This document shows, in pieces, positions 53,346 to 62,577 of a stretch of 64,000 nt of DNA. The stretch comes from Microbacterium sp. M28. Its GTDB lineage: Bacteria > Actinomycetota > Actinomycetes > Actinomycetales > Microbacteriaceae. The DNA lies in contig NZ_CP107546.1 in NCBI RefSeq assembly GCF_025836995.1, positions 1,984,001 through 2,048,000 of the forward strand, written 5' to 3'. The notes beneath the pieces are model-generated. The model saw only the letters and a list, made by a program, of their open reading frames with translations. It was not told the origin of the DNA and searched no databases. Position 1 is the first letter of the stretch. Each line of letters starts with the position of its first letter. A program made the position numbers and the translations under genes.

Positions 53346-54107
53346 ATGGGCATCGCACTCTCCGCCCCGACGGCTCTCCCCCGTGAGAGCACCGCCTCCC
53401 GCGCGCAGGAGCTGCATCGGCTGCGCAGCGAGATCTCGCGCATGCAGCGACGCCGCAGCGATGTCCCCCTCCTCCCGATCGACCCTGCGCTGGAGGGACT
53501 GCTTCCCGAAGACGGGCTGCGCACCGGCACCGCGTACTCGCTCATGCCGTCACCGAGCCTGCTCGGCGCTCTGCTGGCCGCCCCCTCGCAACGAGGCTCC
53601 TGGTGCGCCGTCGTCGGCATGCCCACCCTCGGCCTCGAGGCGATGGCCGGCTTCGGCGTCGACCTCTCGCGCCTGATCCTCGTCCCCGACCCCGGCCCGC
53701 GCTGGCTCACCGTCGCCTCCGCCCTGTCCGAGGTCGTCCCGCTCATCGCGGTGCATCCGCGCAGCAGGGCATCGGATGCCGACATCCAGCGCATGAACGC
53801 ACGACTGCGCGATCGGGCCTGCACGCTTCTGGTCACGGCCCGCTGGCCGCAGAGCGAGGCGACGCTGCGGGTGGAGGAGACCGAGTGGCACGGGCTCGGC
53901 GACGGCTGGGGGCTGCTCGCCGATCGGACGGTCACGCTCAGCTGCTCGTCCCGTCGGCTGGAGACGCAGCGGCGAATCCGGGTCCGTCTACCAGGCTCCC
54001 TGGGACGCCTGGATGCCGCGCCGGCCCCGCTGCGTCCGGTCGCGCCGCTGCGCCGCACGGCCGATGAGCGCCCGAGCATGCCCGATCACTGGGCGGTGGC
54101 GGGATGA
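53346..54107 (+). CDS. imuA: ImuA-like protein of the mutasome operon
   Basis: A 253-residue RecA-like accessory factor for translesion synthesis, first gene of the imuA-imuB-dnaE2 cassette. The fold looks like a degenerate RecA core: GTAYSLMPSPSLLGALLAAPS replaces the P-loop region, and SRLILVPDPGPRWLTVASALSEVVPLIAV follows. No clean Walker A is seen, as usual for the actinobacterial ImuA'. The ATG at 53346 follows GAGGATGG. Its last bases overlap imuB (ATGA). Confidence 0.85.
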   Translation: MGIALSAPTALPRESTASRAQELHRLRSEISRMQRRRSDVPLLPIDPALEGLLPEDGLRTGTAYSLMPSPSLLGALLAAPSQRGSWCAVVGMPTLGLEAMAGFGVDLSRLILVPDPGPRWLTVASALSEVVPLIAVHPRSRASDADIQRMNARLRDRACTLLVTARWPQSEATLRVEETEWHGLGDGWGLLADRTVTLSCSSRRLETQRRIRVRLPGSLGRLDAAPAPLRPVAPLRRTADERPSMPDHWAVAG

Positions 54108-55630
54108 TGCCCCCTCGCCACCTCGTGCTGTGGCTGCCGGATTGGCCGGTGCGCGCCGCCGTCGGAGCCCCGCCGCCGTACGGCCCCGTCGCGGTCGTGC
54201 AGGCGAACACGATCATCGCCTGCTCCGATGAGGCCAGGGCGCAGGGCGTGCGCCGCGGGCAGCGCCGACGGATGGCGCAGTCCCGCTCCCCCGCGCTGCA
54301 ACTGCTGAACGCCGACCCGCTCCGAGACGAGAGCGCGTTCCTCCCCGTCCTGCGGCTGCTCGAGGATCAGGTGCCGGGTGTCCAGCCGTTGCGTCCCGGC
54401 CTCGCAGCGCTTCGCGCTCGCGGTCCTTCCCGGTACTACGGAGGCGAGGCCGAGGCTGCGCACGTGCTCATCGAGGTGCTCGCGGAGCACGGCTACCCCG
54501 GCACCAGGGCCGGCGTCGCCGACGGCCTGTTCACCGCGGAGCAGGCGGCACGTCTGGGCGATCCTGCCCTGGTCGTCCCATCGGGAGGCGCAGGAGACTT
54601 CCTCGGTCCGCTGCCCGTCCAGGTGCTCGACGACGAGGAGATCACCGCGCTGCTCGACCGGCTCGGGGTCAGGCGCCTCGCCGATTTCGCCCGGCTCGGC
54701 GAGAACATGATCCGAGACCGCTTCGGCGAGCGCGGCGCCCGTCTGCATGCTCTGGCGGCGGGGGCGGATTCCCGTCCGCTGCCGACAGGTGCGCCTCCCC
54801 CCGAGCTCTCCCGCGAGGTGTCGTTCGAGACCCCTCTCGGCCAGGCCGATCAGGTGGCGTTCGCCGTCCGGCAGACCGCCGATGCCGTCTTCGCCGGGCT
54901 CGCCGAGGCATCACTGGTCTGCACCGAGGTCCGCATCGTCTTCACCGATGACGACGGCGCCGTCTCGTCCAGGGTGTGGATGCATCCGACCTCCTTCGAG
55001 GCCGCCGACCTCGTGGACCGGGTCCGCTGGCAGCTCGAGACGTTGCAGCCTGCAGCATCGGACGCCTCGGATCGGGTACCGGCCGGCATCGTGACGGTGC
55101 GGATCGTCCCGACCCGCACCGACGACAGCCGCCACCATCAGCCGGGGCTGTTCGGGCAAGGACCCGAGGAGCGCCTGCATCATGCCGTCTCCCGCGTGCA
55201 GGCGCTGCTCGGTCACCGCGGGGTCGTCACCCCGGTGATCGTCGGCGGGCGCCGCCTGGCCGATCGTCAGCAGCTGCAGCCCTGGGGCGATCGGGCGCCG
55301 ATCGAGCGCGATCCGGCCCTGCCCTGGCCGGGGAGTCTGCCCGCACCGCACCCCGCCGAGGTCTTCACGCCTCCTCGGCCGATCGCGGTCACGGCGGCCG
55401 ATCGCTCCGTCCCCGTCGTCGATGGGCGAGGCGTGCTCTCCGCGGTCCCCGCCTTCATCGCGGATGCCGCGGTGCTCTCCTGGGCCGGCCCGTGGCCGCT
55501 GCGCGAGCACGGGTGGGATCCGGATGCCGCCCAGAGCGCCCATCGGTTCCAGATCGTCGACGCCGCCCAACGTGCCTGGCTGGTGCTGTGGGAGGACGAG
55601 AGCTGGTGGGCTGAGGGGAGGTATCTCTGA
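54104..55630 (+). CDS. imuB: ImuB, catalytically inactive Y-family polymerase homologue
   Basis: ImuB bridges ImuA, DnaE2 and the beta clamp in mutagenic repair. The 508-residue protein has a Y-family layout (palm, fingers, thumb, little finger), but the usual catalytic acids are not evident near LVLWLPDWPVRAA and RYYGGEAEAA. The little-finger region contains SFETPLGQADQVAFAVRQ, and a clamp-binding-like QPGLFGQ occurs at about 346-352. It overlaps imuA by four bases and dnaE2 by one. Confidence 0.93.
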   Translation: MMPPRHLVLWLPDWPVRAAVGAPPPYGPVAVVQANTIIACSDEARAQGVRRGQRRRMAQSRSPALQLLNADPLRDESAFLPVLRLLEDQVPGVQPLRPGLAALRARGPSRYYGGEAEAAHVLIEVLAEHGYPGTRAGVADGLFTAEQAARLGDPALVVPSGGAGDFLGPLPVQVLDDEEITALLDRLGVRRLADFARLGENMIRDRFGERGARLHALAAGADSRPLPTGAPPPELSREVSFETPLGQADQVAFAVRQTADAVFAGLAEASLVCTEVRIVFTDDDGAVSSRVWMHPTSFEAADLVDRVRWQLETLQPAASDASDRVPAGIVTVRIVPTRTDDSRHHQPGLFGQGPEERLHHAVSRVQALLGHRGVVTPVIVGGRRLADRQQLQPWGDRAPIERDPALPWPGSLPAPHPAEVFTPPRPIAVTAADRSVPVVDGRGVLSAVPAFIADAAVLSWAGPWPLREHGWDPDAAQSAHRFQIVDAAQRAWLVLWEDESWWAEGRYL

Positions 55631-58600
55631 TGGGCTGGCAGAACCACCCGGGTATGAGCTGGCGCGAGCTCGAGGAGACGCTGAGCGCCCGCGAGCAGCC
55701 CGAAGGCGTCCCCACCCGCCCCGACCCGGGCCCGATCAGCAGGAAACGACGGGCGGAGCCGCCCGCACCCGTCGTCCGCCCGCCGGATGCCGTGCCCTAC
55801 GCCGAACTGCACGCCCACTCCACCTTCTCGTTCCTGGACGGCGCCTCCTCACCCGAAGACCTGCTCACCGAGGCGGAGCGCCTCGGACTCACCGCCCTGG
55901 CCATCACCGACCACGACGGCTTCTACGGAGCGGCGCGCTTCGCCGAGGCGGCGGATGTCGGCGGCTTCGGCGTGCGTACCGTCTTCGGCGCCGAGCTGTC
56001 GCTGAACCTCACCGCCCCGCGGAAGGGGTCCCCCGATCCCCCCGGGGAGCATCTGCTGGTGCTCGCCAGGGGAATCGAGGGCTACCACCGGTTGTCCGGC
56101 GCGATCACCCGCGCCCAGCTGCGCGGCGGGGAGAAGGGCCGCCCCCGCTACGACATCGATGAACTCGCGGCGAGCGCGGACGGTCATTGGACGATCCTCA
56201 CCGGATGCCGCAAGGGCGCCGTCCGCCGGGGTCTCGCGGCCGGTGATGCCGCGACGCCCCTGCGCCGCCTGGTCGATCTGTTCGGCCGGGACCACGTGGC
56301 CGTCGAACTCATCGACCACGGCGATCCTCTCGACTCGCGTCGCAACGACGCCCTGGCCGACCTCGCCCGTGCCGAGCGACTGCCGGTGGTGGCGACCAAC
56401 AACGTGCACTATGCGGCCCCGGAGCGCGTCGGCATGGCCGAGGCTGTGGCCGCGGTGCGTGCCACCCGCGGCATGGACGAGCTCGACGGCTGGCTGCCCG
56501 TGCACGGCTGGGCGCACCTGCGCAGCGGCGCCGAGATGACCGAGCGCTTCCACCGTTTCCCCGGGGCGATCAGCCACGGCCTCGCCATCGCCGGCGACAG
56601 CGCCTTCGAGCTGCGCAGGGCGCGTCCCGCGCTTCCGCGCATGAAGGTCCCGGACGGACACACGCCGATGAGCCACCTGCGCGCCCTGGTCTGGGACGCC
56701 GTCCCCCGCGTCTATCCCGGTCTGAATGCCGACGGGCGGAGTCGCATCGAGCGCGAACTGAACGTGATCGAGGAGAAGGACTTCCCCGGCTACTTCCTCA
56801 TCGTGCACGGCATCGTGGCCGAAGCGCGTCGGCGCGGCATCCTCTGTCAGGGCCGAGGCTCGGCCGCGGCGAGCGCGGTCTGCTATCTGCTCGGGATCAC
56901 CGCGGTCGACCCGATCCTGTACCGGCTCCCCTTCGAGCGCTTCCTCGCCACCACCCGCGAGGAGGAGCCCGACATCGACGTCGACTTCGACTCCGACCGC
57001 CGCGAGGAGATCATCCAGTGGGTGTACGAGCAGTACGGGCGCGAGCGGGCAGCGCAGGTGGCGAACGTCATCCAGTACCGTCCCAAGAACGCCGTCCGGG
57101 ACATGGCGAGAGCGCTCGGGCATTCCCCCGGCCAGCAGGACGCCTGGTCCAAGCAGGTGGAGGGCTGGGGTGCCGACCTGCAACCGGCGGAAGGCCATGA
57201 CATCCCCGCGCAGGTGCTGGCGTACGCCGGGGATCTGCTCAAGGCGCCACGGCACCTCGGCATCCACTCCGGCGGCATGGTGCTGACCGCACGCCCGGTC
57301 GGCGAGGTGGTCCCCGTCGAGCACGCCAGGATGGAGAACCGCACGGTCATCCAGTGGGACAAGGACGACGCGGCCTGGATGGGGCTGGTGAAGTTCGACC
57401 TGCTGGGGCTCGGGATGCTGGCCGCCCTGCAGCACTGCTTCGATCTCATCGCGGAGGCCACCGGAGAGCGCTGGACGCTGCAGTCCCTCCCGAAGGAGGA
57501 ACCGGCGGTGTACGACATGCTGTGCCGCGCCGATTCCATCGGCGTCTTCCAGGTCGAGTCGCGTGCGCAGATGGGGCTGCTCCCCCGACTGCAGCCGCGG
57601 GAGTTCTACGACCTCGTCATCCAGATCGCCCTCATCCGCCCCGGCCCGATCCAGGGCGGAGCCGTGCACCCGTTCGTGCGCCGCAAGCTCGGGCAGGAGC
57701 AGGTCACGTATGCGCACCCTGTGCTGGAGCCGATCCTGAAGCGCACCCTCGGCATCCCCGTGTTCCAGGAGCAGCTCATCCAGATGGCGACGGCACTGGG
57801 CGACTGCGACGCCGACGAGGCCGATCTGCTGCGGCGGGCGATGGGGTCCAAACGGGGGCAGGAGAAGATCGAACGCATCCGCGAGAAGCTGTATGCCGGG
57901 ATGGCGCGGCACGGGCTCGACGAGGCCACGTCTGATCGGATCTATGCGCAGATCCAGGCGTTCTCGAACTTCGGCTTCGCCGAATCCCACTCGCTGTCGT
58001 TCGGGCTGCTCGTCTACGCCAGTTCCTGGCTGAAGCTGCACTATCCGGCCGCGTTCCTCGCGGGGCTGCTGCGCTCCCAGCCGATGGGCTTCTACTCGGC
58101 GGCGACCCTCACCTCGGACGCCCGTCGCCACGGCGTCCGGGTCCTGCGGCCCGACCTGCATGCCTCCGCCGCCCAGGCGATACTCGAACCGATCGGCGAC
58201 GAGCGCGCCGCCACCGGACGCGACTCCTGCCTCGTCGACGGGGATCCGGATGCCGCGGTGCCATTCGACCGCTCGAAGCCGGACGAGTCGGCAGCGCATC
58301 GCCGCGACGGGGCCTATGCCGTCCGTCTCGGGCTCTCGGACGTTCGCGGCATCGGACTGCCGTTCGCGCAGCGGATCGCCGGGGAACGGGACGAGAACGG
58401 GCCGTTCCGCGATCTGAACGATCTCGTGCGGCGCACGGATGCCACCGCCGCGCAGGTGGAGGCGCTGGCGACCGCCGGGGCGTTCGAGAGCATGGGGATG
58501 AAGCGTCGCGAAGCGGCCTGGCTCGCCGGGGCCGCCGCCGAGGACCGGGCCCGTTATCTGCCCGGCACCGTCGTCGCCGTGCAGCCGCCGCTGTTCCCCG

Positions 58601-59019
58601 ACCAGACCGGATACGAGCAGCTGTCCGCTGATCTCTGGGCGACGGGCATCGCGACCGACGACCATCCGCTGGCGCATTTCCGTGCACAGCTGGACGAGCG
58701 CGGGGTGCTCGCCTCCGCACGGCTGGCCGAATCCGAGGTCGGGCGGCGCATCGAGGTGGCGGGGCTCGTGACGCACCGGCAACGTCCGGCGACGGCGTCG
58801 GGCATCACGTTCCTCAACCTCGAGGACGAGCACGGTCTGGTCAACGTGGTGTGCTCACCCGGTGTGTGGAAGCGTTATCAGCGCGTCGCGAGGGATTCGC
58901 CGGCGCTCATCGTCCGAGGCATCCTGGAGCGGTCGACCGAGGGCGTCGTCAATGTCCTCGCCGATGCGTTCGAAGACCTGCGCACCGGCATCCAGCACCG
59001 CTCGCGCGACTTCCGCTGA
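55630..59019 (+). CDS. dnaE2: error-prone DNA polymerase DnaE2
   Basis: The mutagenic C-family polymerase that copies past lesions with ImuA and ImuB. The 1129-residue protein starts with a variable 50-residue tail, then a PHP domain (ELHAHSTFSFLDG at about 58-70), palm motif EPDIDVDFDSDRREE, and a C-terminal OB domain (TFLNLEDEHGLVNVV). QGRGSAAASAVCY and DEADLLRRAMGSKRG match DnaE2. It shares one base with the imuB stop (TGATG). Confidence 0.96.
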   Translation: MGWQNHPGMSWRELEETLSAREQPEGVPTRPDPGPISRKRRAEPPAPVVRPPDAVPYAELHAHSTFSFLDGASSPEDLLTEAERLGLTALAITDHDGFYGAARFAEAADVGGFGVRTVFGAELSLNLTAPRKGSPDPPGEHLLVLARGIEGYHRLSGAITRAQLRGGEKGRPRYDIDELAASADGHWTILTGCRKGAVRRGLAAGDAATPLRRLVDLFGRDHVAVELIDHGDPLDSRRNDALADLARAERLPVVATNNVHYAAPERVGMAEAVAAVRATRGMDELDGWLPVHGWAHLRSGAEMTERFHRFPGAISHGLAIAGDSAFELRRARPALPRMKVPDGHTPMSHLRALVWDAVPRVYPGLNADGRSRIERELNVIEEKDFPGYFLIVHGIVAEARRRGILCQGRGSAAASAVCYLLGITAVDPILYRLPFERFLATTREEEPDIDVDFDSDRREEIIQWVYEQYGRERAAQVANVIQYRPKNAVRDMARALGHSPGQQDAWSKQVEGWGADLQPAEGHDIPAQVLAYAGDLLKAPRHLGIHSGGMVLTARPVGEVVPVEHARMENRTVIQWDKDDAAWMGLVKFDLLGLGMLAALQHCFDLIAEATGERWTLQSLPKEEPAVYDMLCRADSIGVFQVESRAQMGLLPRLQPREFYDLVIQIALIRPGPIQGGAVHPFVRRKLGQEQVTYAHPVLEPILKRTLGIPVFQEQLIQMATALGDCDADEADLLRRAMGSKRGQEKIERIREKLYAGMARHGLDEATSDRIYAQIQAFSNFGFAESHSLSFGLLVYASSWLKLHYPAAFLAGLLRSQPMGFYSAATLTSDARRHGVRVLRPDLHASAAQAILEPIGDERAATGRDSCLVDGDPDAAVPFDRSKPDESAAHRRDGAYAVRLGLSDVRGIGLPFAQRIAGERDENGPFRDLNDLVRRTDATAAQVEALATAGAFESMGMKRREAAWLAGAAAEDRARYLPGTVVAVQPPLFPDQTGYEQLSADLWATGIATDDHPLAHFRAQLDERGVLASARLAESEVGRRIEVAGLVTHRQRPATASGITFLNLEDEHGLVNVVCSPGVWKRYQRVARDSPALIVRGILERSTEGVVNVLADAFEDLRTGIQHRSRDFR

Positions 59020-59036
59020 CGACGCGCGAGCAGATC

Positions 59037-59429
59037 TCACCAGAAGCGATCCGGTTCCTTCTCCGGCAGCGGGTCGGATCCCCACCGGTCGGATTCGCCC
59101 CGTGCCGCCTCCGCCGCGGCATCCGCCATCCGCAGCGCCAGGTCAGCGGCCGAAGCCGGAGCCGAAGCCTCCGCAGGCGCTGAGCCGACCTTCACGGCGG
59201 TCCGAGCACCATCAGCCGTGGACGTCACGGTCGTGGCGCGCACGCGCCCCTGCCACACCGACAGCTCTCCGGACGGCTCCTCGGCGCGCTGATAGCGCAC
59301 GCCCGTCTCCAGGTCCGTGATGGCCACGACCATGCTCGTCCCGCTGTCGAGGTCCAGCTGTTCGGCGACCTCGACGCGGTGACCGACCGGGATGGGCGCA
59401 GAGGCCGCCAGCACGAGGGTTCTGTCCAT
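59037..59429 (-). CDS. conserved hypothetical protein
   Basis: A 130-residue protein I do not recognise. Residues 1-75 look like a small beta-rich domain (LVLAASAPIPVGHRVEV, MVVAITDLETGVRYQ, ELSVWQGRVRATTV), and the rest is Ala-rich and probably disordered, ending with an acidic and basic tail. TAGAGT six bases before the ATG supports a leaderless mRNA. It converges with dnaE2, leaving 17 bases between stops. Confidence 0.65.
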   Translation of the reverse strand: MDRTLVLAASAPIPVGHRVEVAEQLDLDSGTSMVVAITDLETGVRYQRAEEPSGELSVWQGRVRATTVTSTADGARTAVKVGSAPAEASAPASAADLALRMADAAAEAARGESDRWGSDPLPEKEPDRFW

Positions 59430-59435
59430 GGGACC

Positions 59436-59441
59436 ACTCTA
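59436..59441 (-). promoter_or_regulatory. -10 hexamer of the 59037-59429 gene
   Basis: TAGAGT on the minus strand, six bases before the ATG. Confidence 0.45.
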
Positions 59442-59482
59442 GGAACTTCGCCGGTGGAGTGCACTCGAATCCACCGGCCGGT

Positions 59483-59695
59483 TCACTCGGCCTCGTCGCG
59501 TCTTTCCTCGTCCGGCACCTCGATCGACTGCTCGACGACGTCCGCGACATCCGCGTCGACGGCGCCGGGATCCGGAAGCCGCGGGGTGAGCGACTCCTCC
59601 GCGTCATCCGGGTCGTCGAGCACATCGCGCTCCTGCTCCCAGCGATCGGGCGCGGGCGCCTCCTCGTCGATGGGATCCTCCCTTGGTTCGTGCAT
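59483..59695 (-). CDS. small acidic hypothetical protein
   Basis: A 70-residue, strongly acidic protein with no recognised domain, almost entirely Asp, Glu, Pro and Ala. AGAGGAG lies ahead of the ATG at 59695; a longer frame (to 60067) overlaps genes on the other strand and is unlikely. It diverges from the next small gene; the 153-base gap between them shows no other gene. Confidence 0.55.
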   Translation of the reverse strand: MHEPREDPIDEEAPAPDRWEQERDVLDDPDDAEESLTPRLPDPGAVDADVADVVEQSIEVPDEERRDEAE

Positions 59696-59848
59696 CGCGG
59701 CTCCTCTCGCTGGATTCGCTCCGTGGACCTCCAGAATGCCCCTGCTCGGCGGGATCCGCGAGGGGTAGCGCGGACCGCGGAGATCGTCAACCGGGTCCTC
59801 GATCCGGGCCGGCGCTCGTACCGTGGCCTCACGACGAAGGGAGCAGAC

Positions 59849-60052
59849 ATGAGCGACGCACAACGCGGGAACACCAAGCACGGTCCCGCTCTCGACGATC
59901 AGATGGAGCAGGAGTCGCGCGGGATGGTGCAGGGGCACGGACGTCCGCATGCGGAGGAGTTCCGTGAGACAGAACCGCTCCCCGACGACACCGATGCCGC
60001 CGAGGTCGAGCGCGCCTTCGCACAGGAAGATCCGGATGCCGACCATGACTGA
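59849..60052 (+). CDS. small hydrophilic protein before the Vms1-like gene
   Basis: A 67-residue hydrophilic protein with the pattern QRGNTKHGPALDDQMEQESRGM, seen in a set of small actinobacterial proteins of unknown function. AAGGGAG precedes the ATG. Its end overlaps the start of the Vms1-like gene by eight bases, so the two are probably one transcript with coupled translation. Confidence 0.7.
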   Translation: MSDAQRGNTKHGPALDDQMEQESRGMVQGHGRPHAEEFRETEPLPDDTDAAEVERAFAQEDPDADHD

Positions 60053-61163
60053 GCTCGCCGAGATCACTCCATTGCTGCGCCGACCCGGGCCGTGGACCGT
60101 GGCCTACGTGGACGGCCCAGGTTCCGAGCCGCAGGTGATCGAGGAGAAGAAGCAGGATGCCGTCCGACGGCGTCTGGAGGATTCCGGAGCGCCGGATGCG
60201 GACGTCGAGGCGATCGCATCCGCTCTGCGCTCCGGAACGGGCCTGCCCGCGCCTTCCGCCCGTTATCTGCTCGCCGCGGACGGCGAGGTCGTGCTGGATG
60301 CCGCGCTCGACGGGCCTCGTCACGGCTCGGAGATCATCGCGCATACTCCCGTTCCGCCGCTGCTGCCTCTCCTGGCGCACCAGGATGCCGGTGTCGAGTA
60401 TCTGGTCGTCGAGACCGGGCGCGAAGGGGCACGACTGCGATGGGAGCGCGCCGGCAGACCGTCCGGCGAGCCTCTCGATGTGGAAGGTCGCACCGATGCC
60501 CTGCCCAAGGTCCAGGCCGGCGGATGGTCACACGCCAAGCATCAGCGCACATCCGAGGAGATCTGGAAGCTCAACCAGCGCGAGGTGGCCGAGGCGGTCG
60601 ACCAGGCCGTCCGCGAGGATCGGCCGGCGTTCGTCCCGATCGCCGGGGACGGCCGGGCGCGGCAGCTGCTGCTCGCCGATCTCGCCGAGGAGAGCCGAGC
60701 GATCGCCGTCGAGGTCGACGTGCACACCCGCGCCGCCGGCTCGGACGACGGCGCGCTGGAGTCTGCCATTGACGCGGAACTCGACCGGCTGGAGGCCGAT
60801 GAAGTCACAACGGCCAGGAACCGAGCCGAGACCGATCATGGTCGACGCGGTGCGCACGGCAGCTCCGACGTCATGAAAGCCCTGCAGGAGGCCGCAGTGG
60901 ACACCCTGATCCTCGATGAGCGGCTCTGGGACGAGGAACGCACGCTCGACGCGCTGACCGACGTCCCCTGGGTCGACGACGGAGACCGCCTGGGTGTCGG
61001 TTCGCTCGGCCGCGTCCCCGCCGCCGATGCCCTCGCCCGGGCGGCCCTGCTCACGGACGCCCGCGTACTCGTCGAACTGGACGAGTTCGACGAACCCGAC
61101 GACGAGCGCGAGTCGCGTGGGACCAGAGAGCCGCTGGCCGCACTGCGCTGGCCTGCCGTCTGA
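60045..61163 (+). CDS. Vms1/Ankzf1-like peptidyl-tRNA hydrolase (baeRF/Rv2629 family)
   Basis: A 372-residue protein of the bacterial eRF1-related family that includes M. tuberculosis Rv2629. Such proteins are predicted to release nascent chains from stalled ribosomes. The catalytic-loop equivalent is seen as GGWSHAKHQ at 159-167, with Gln167 the candidate catalytic glutamine; many relatives have GGWSQxxxQ, so the first Gln is His163 here. The C-terminal half has LILDERLWDEERTLDALTDVPWV. The ATG at 60045 matches family N termini. Confidence 0.82.
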   Translation: MTELAEITPLLRRPGPWTVAYVDGPGSEPQVIEEKKQDAVRRRLEDSGAPDADVEAIASALRSGTGLPAPSARYLLAADGEVVLDAALDGPRHGSEIIAHTPVPPLLPLLAHQDAGVEYLVVETGREGARLRWERAGRPSGEPLDVEGRTDALPKVQAGGWSHAKHQRTSEEIWKLNQREVAEAVDQAVREDRPAFVPIAGDGRARQLLLADLAEESRAIAVEVDVHTRAAGSDDGALESAIDAELDRLEADEVTTARNRAETDHGRRGAHGSSDVMKALQEAAVDTLILDERLWDEERTLDALTDVPWVDDGDRLGVGSLGRVPAADALARAALLTDARVLVELDEFDEPDDERESRGTREPLAALRWPAV

Positions 61164-61166
61164 GCG

Positions 61167-61790
61167 TCAGGCGAGCAGGTCGGCGGTCGCGTCGAGCCAG
61201 GTGTCGGCGAGGATCCGGTGTCCGGCCGGGGTGGGGTGGATGCCGTCGCCGGCGATCGCTTCGGGGCTCCGCTGCGTGGCATGCTGCGCGAGAACATCGT
61301 CCACGGGGACGAAGATCGCGCCGAATTCGTCGGCCAGTCGGCGCTCGATCTCGATCTTCGGGTCGAGGTCCTCGCGGAAGCGCAGCTTGTCGGTCGCGGG
61401 GAGCAGGAAGGGCTCGAGAATCACGATGGCCGCGGACGTGCGCTCGCGGATCGCCGTGAGGATCGTGCGCAGGTTCGCTTCGAACTGCTCGGCGCTGGTC
61501 GCGTCTCCGTCGTCGTAGCGACGCCACACGTCGTTGATGCCGATGAGGATGCTCACCACATCCGGCGCCTCGTCGATGCAGTCGGCATCCAGGCGGGCGA
61601 TGAGGTCACCCGTGCGGTTCCCGCTGATCCCGCGATTGACCACCGCCAGATCCGGGCGCGCGTCGGCGAAGTGCTCCGCGATGATCCGGACGTACCCGTC
61701 ACCGAGTCCGGCGGGGTCGTCCCGTCGTCCGGCATCCGTGATGCTGTCTCCGAAGAAGAGGATGGTGCGGTCGCGAGCGTCGCTGCTCAT
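61167..61790 (-). CDS. SGNH/GDSL hydrolase
   Basis: A 207-residue esterase or lipase of the GDSL family. Block I is FFGDSITDAG (near 12-21, catalytic Ser), block II NRGISGNRTGD, block III IGINDVW, and block V DGIHPTPAGH with the catalytic Asp and His. No signal peptide is visible, so it is probably cytoplasmic. The start at 61790 gives a short N terminus; TAGGAT at 61842-61847 on the minus strand is a possible -10. It converges with the Vms1-like gene, three bases apart. Confidence 0.9.
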   Translation of the reverse strand: MSSDARDRTILFFGDSITDAGRRDDPAGLGDGYVRIIAEHFADARPDLAVVNRGISGNRTGDLIARLDADCIDEAPDVVSILIGINDVWRRYDDGDATSAEQFEANLRTILTAIRERTSAAIVILEPFLLPATDKLRFREDLDPKIEIERRLADEFGAIFVPVDDVLAQHATQRSPEAIAGDGIHPTPAGHRILADTWLDATADLLA

Positions 61791-61892
61791 GTGGTCGTGA
61801 TCCGTTCGGTCGGTGATGGCGGCTCGAGCGAGCCGCGGCCATCCTATCGACGGCACGCGATGTCTCTGCGCGATCGTTCAGCTTCGCTCCCC

Positions 61893-61898
61893 TACCGT
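61893..61898 (+). promoter_or_regulatory. -10 hexamer of the DedA gene
   Basis: TACCGT seven bases before the ATG at 61906. Confidence 0.4.
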
Positions 61899-61905
61899 GG
61901 GAAGC

Positions 61906-62547
61906 ATGACGTCGAGCGCCGAGAACCTCAACGCCATCGCCGCCTGGGCCGTCTCCCTCATGGAGACGCTGGGTGGACCGGGAGCCGGTCTTGCGATCGC
62001 CCTGGAGAACCTCTTCCCGCCCCTGCCGAGCGAGATCATCCTGCCGCTGGCAGGATTCACCGCGCACCAGGGGTCGCTGAGCCTCGCGTCCGTGCTGATC
62101 TGGACGACCATCGGCTCGATCGTTGGTGCGCTGGCCCTGTACGGTCTCGGCGCATGGCTGGGGCGACGCCGCCTGTTCGCGATCGCGGACCGGATGCCGC
62201 TGATCAAGATCGAGGACGTCGAACGGGCCGAGGCCTGGTTCCTCCGGCACGGCTCCAAGGCCGTCTTCTTCGGTCGGATGATCCCGATCTTCCGCAGTCT
62301 GATCTCGATTCCCGCCGGTGTCGAGAGGATGCCGCTGGGCCGCTTCACGCTGCTCACTGCGGCGGGAAGCGCGATCTGGAACACGATCTTCGTGATGGCC
62401 GGGTACCTGCTCGGCGCGAGCTGGCACATCGTCGAGGACTACGCCGGGATCTTCCAGAAAGTTGTCATCGGCGCGGTGGTGATCGCCGTCATCCTCTGGG
62501 TCGTCCTGCGTGTGCGGCAGATCCGCCGCGACCGCGCCGCTGTCTGA
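61906..62547 (+). CDS. DedA family membrane protein
   Basis: A 213-residue DedA (SNARE-associated/VTT) protein. DedA proteins recycle lipid carriers or maintain membrane charge. The signatures are ENLFPPLPSEIILPLAGF (about 29-46), with a conserved Glu, and FGRMIPIFRSLISIPAGVERM (about 122-142), with conserved Arg residues. Four or more hydrophobic segments are seen. I start at the ATG at 61906 by spacing to TACCGT; the longer frame covers the divergent promoter region. Confidence 0.92.
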   Translation: MTSSAENLNAIAAWAVSLMETLGGPGAGLAIALENLFPPLPSEIILPLAGFTAHQGSLSLASVLIWTTIGSIVGALALYGLGAWLGRRRLFAIADRMPLIKIEDVERAEAWFLRHGSKAVFFGRMIPIFRSLISIPAGVERMPLGRFTLLTAAGSAIWNTIFVMAGYLLGASWHIVEDYAGIFQKVVIGAVVIAVILWVVLRVRQIRRDRAAV

Positions 62548-62577
62548 TCGTGGCGGCATGCGGGTGACGGTCATGGC

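Noticed and set aside
55849..58833. Minus-strand reading frame of 994 codons
   Set aside because: Antisense to dnaE2, same shadow composition.
59483..60067. Minus-strand reading frame of 194 codons
   Set aside because: Its 5' half lies over two genes on the plus strand; only the last 70 codons (start at 59695 with AGAGGAG) are supported.
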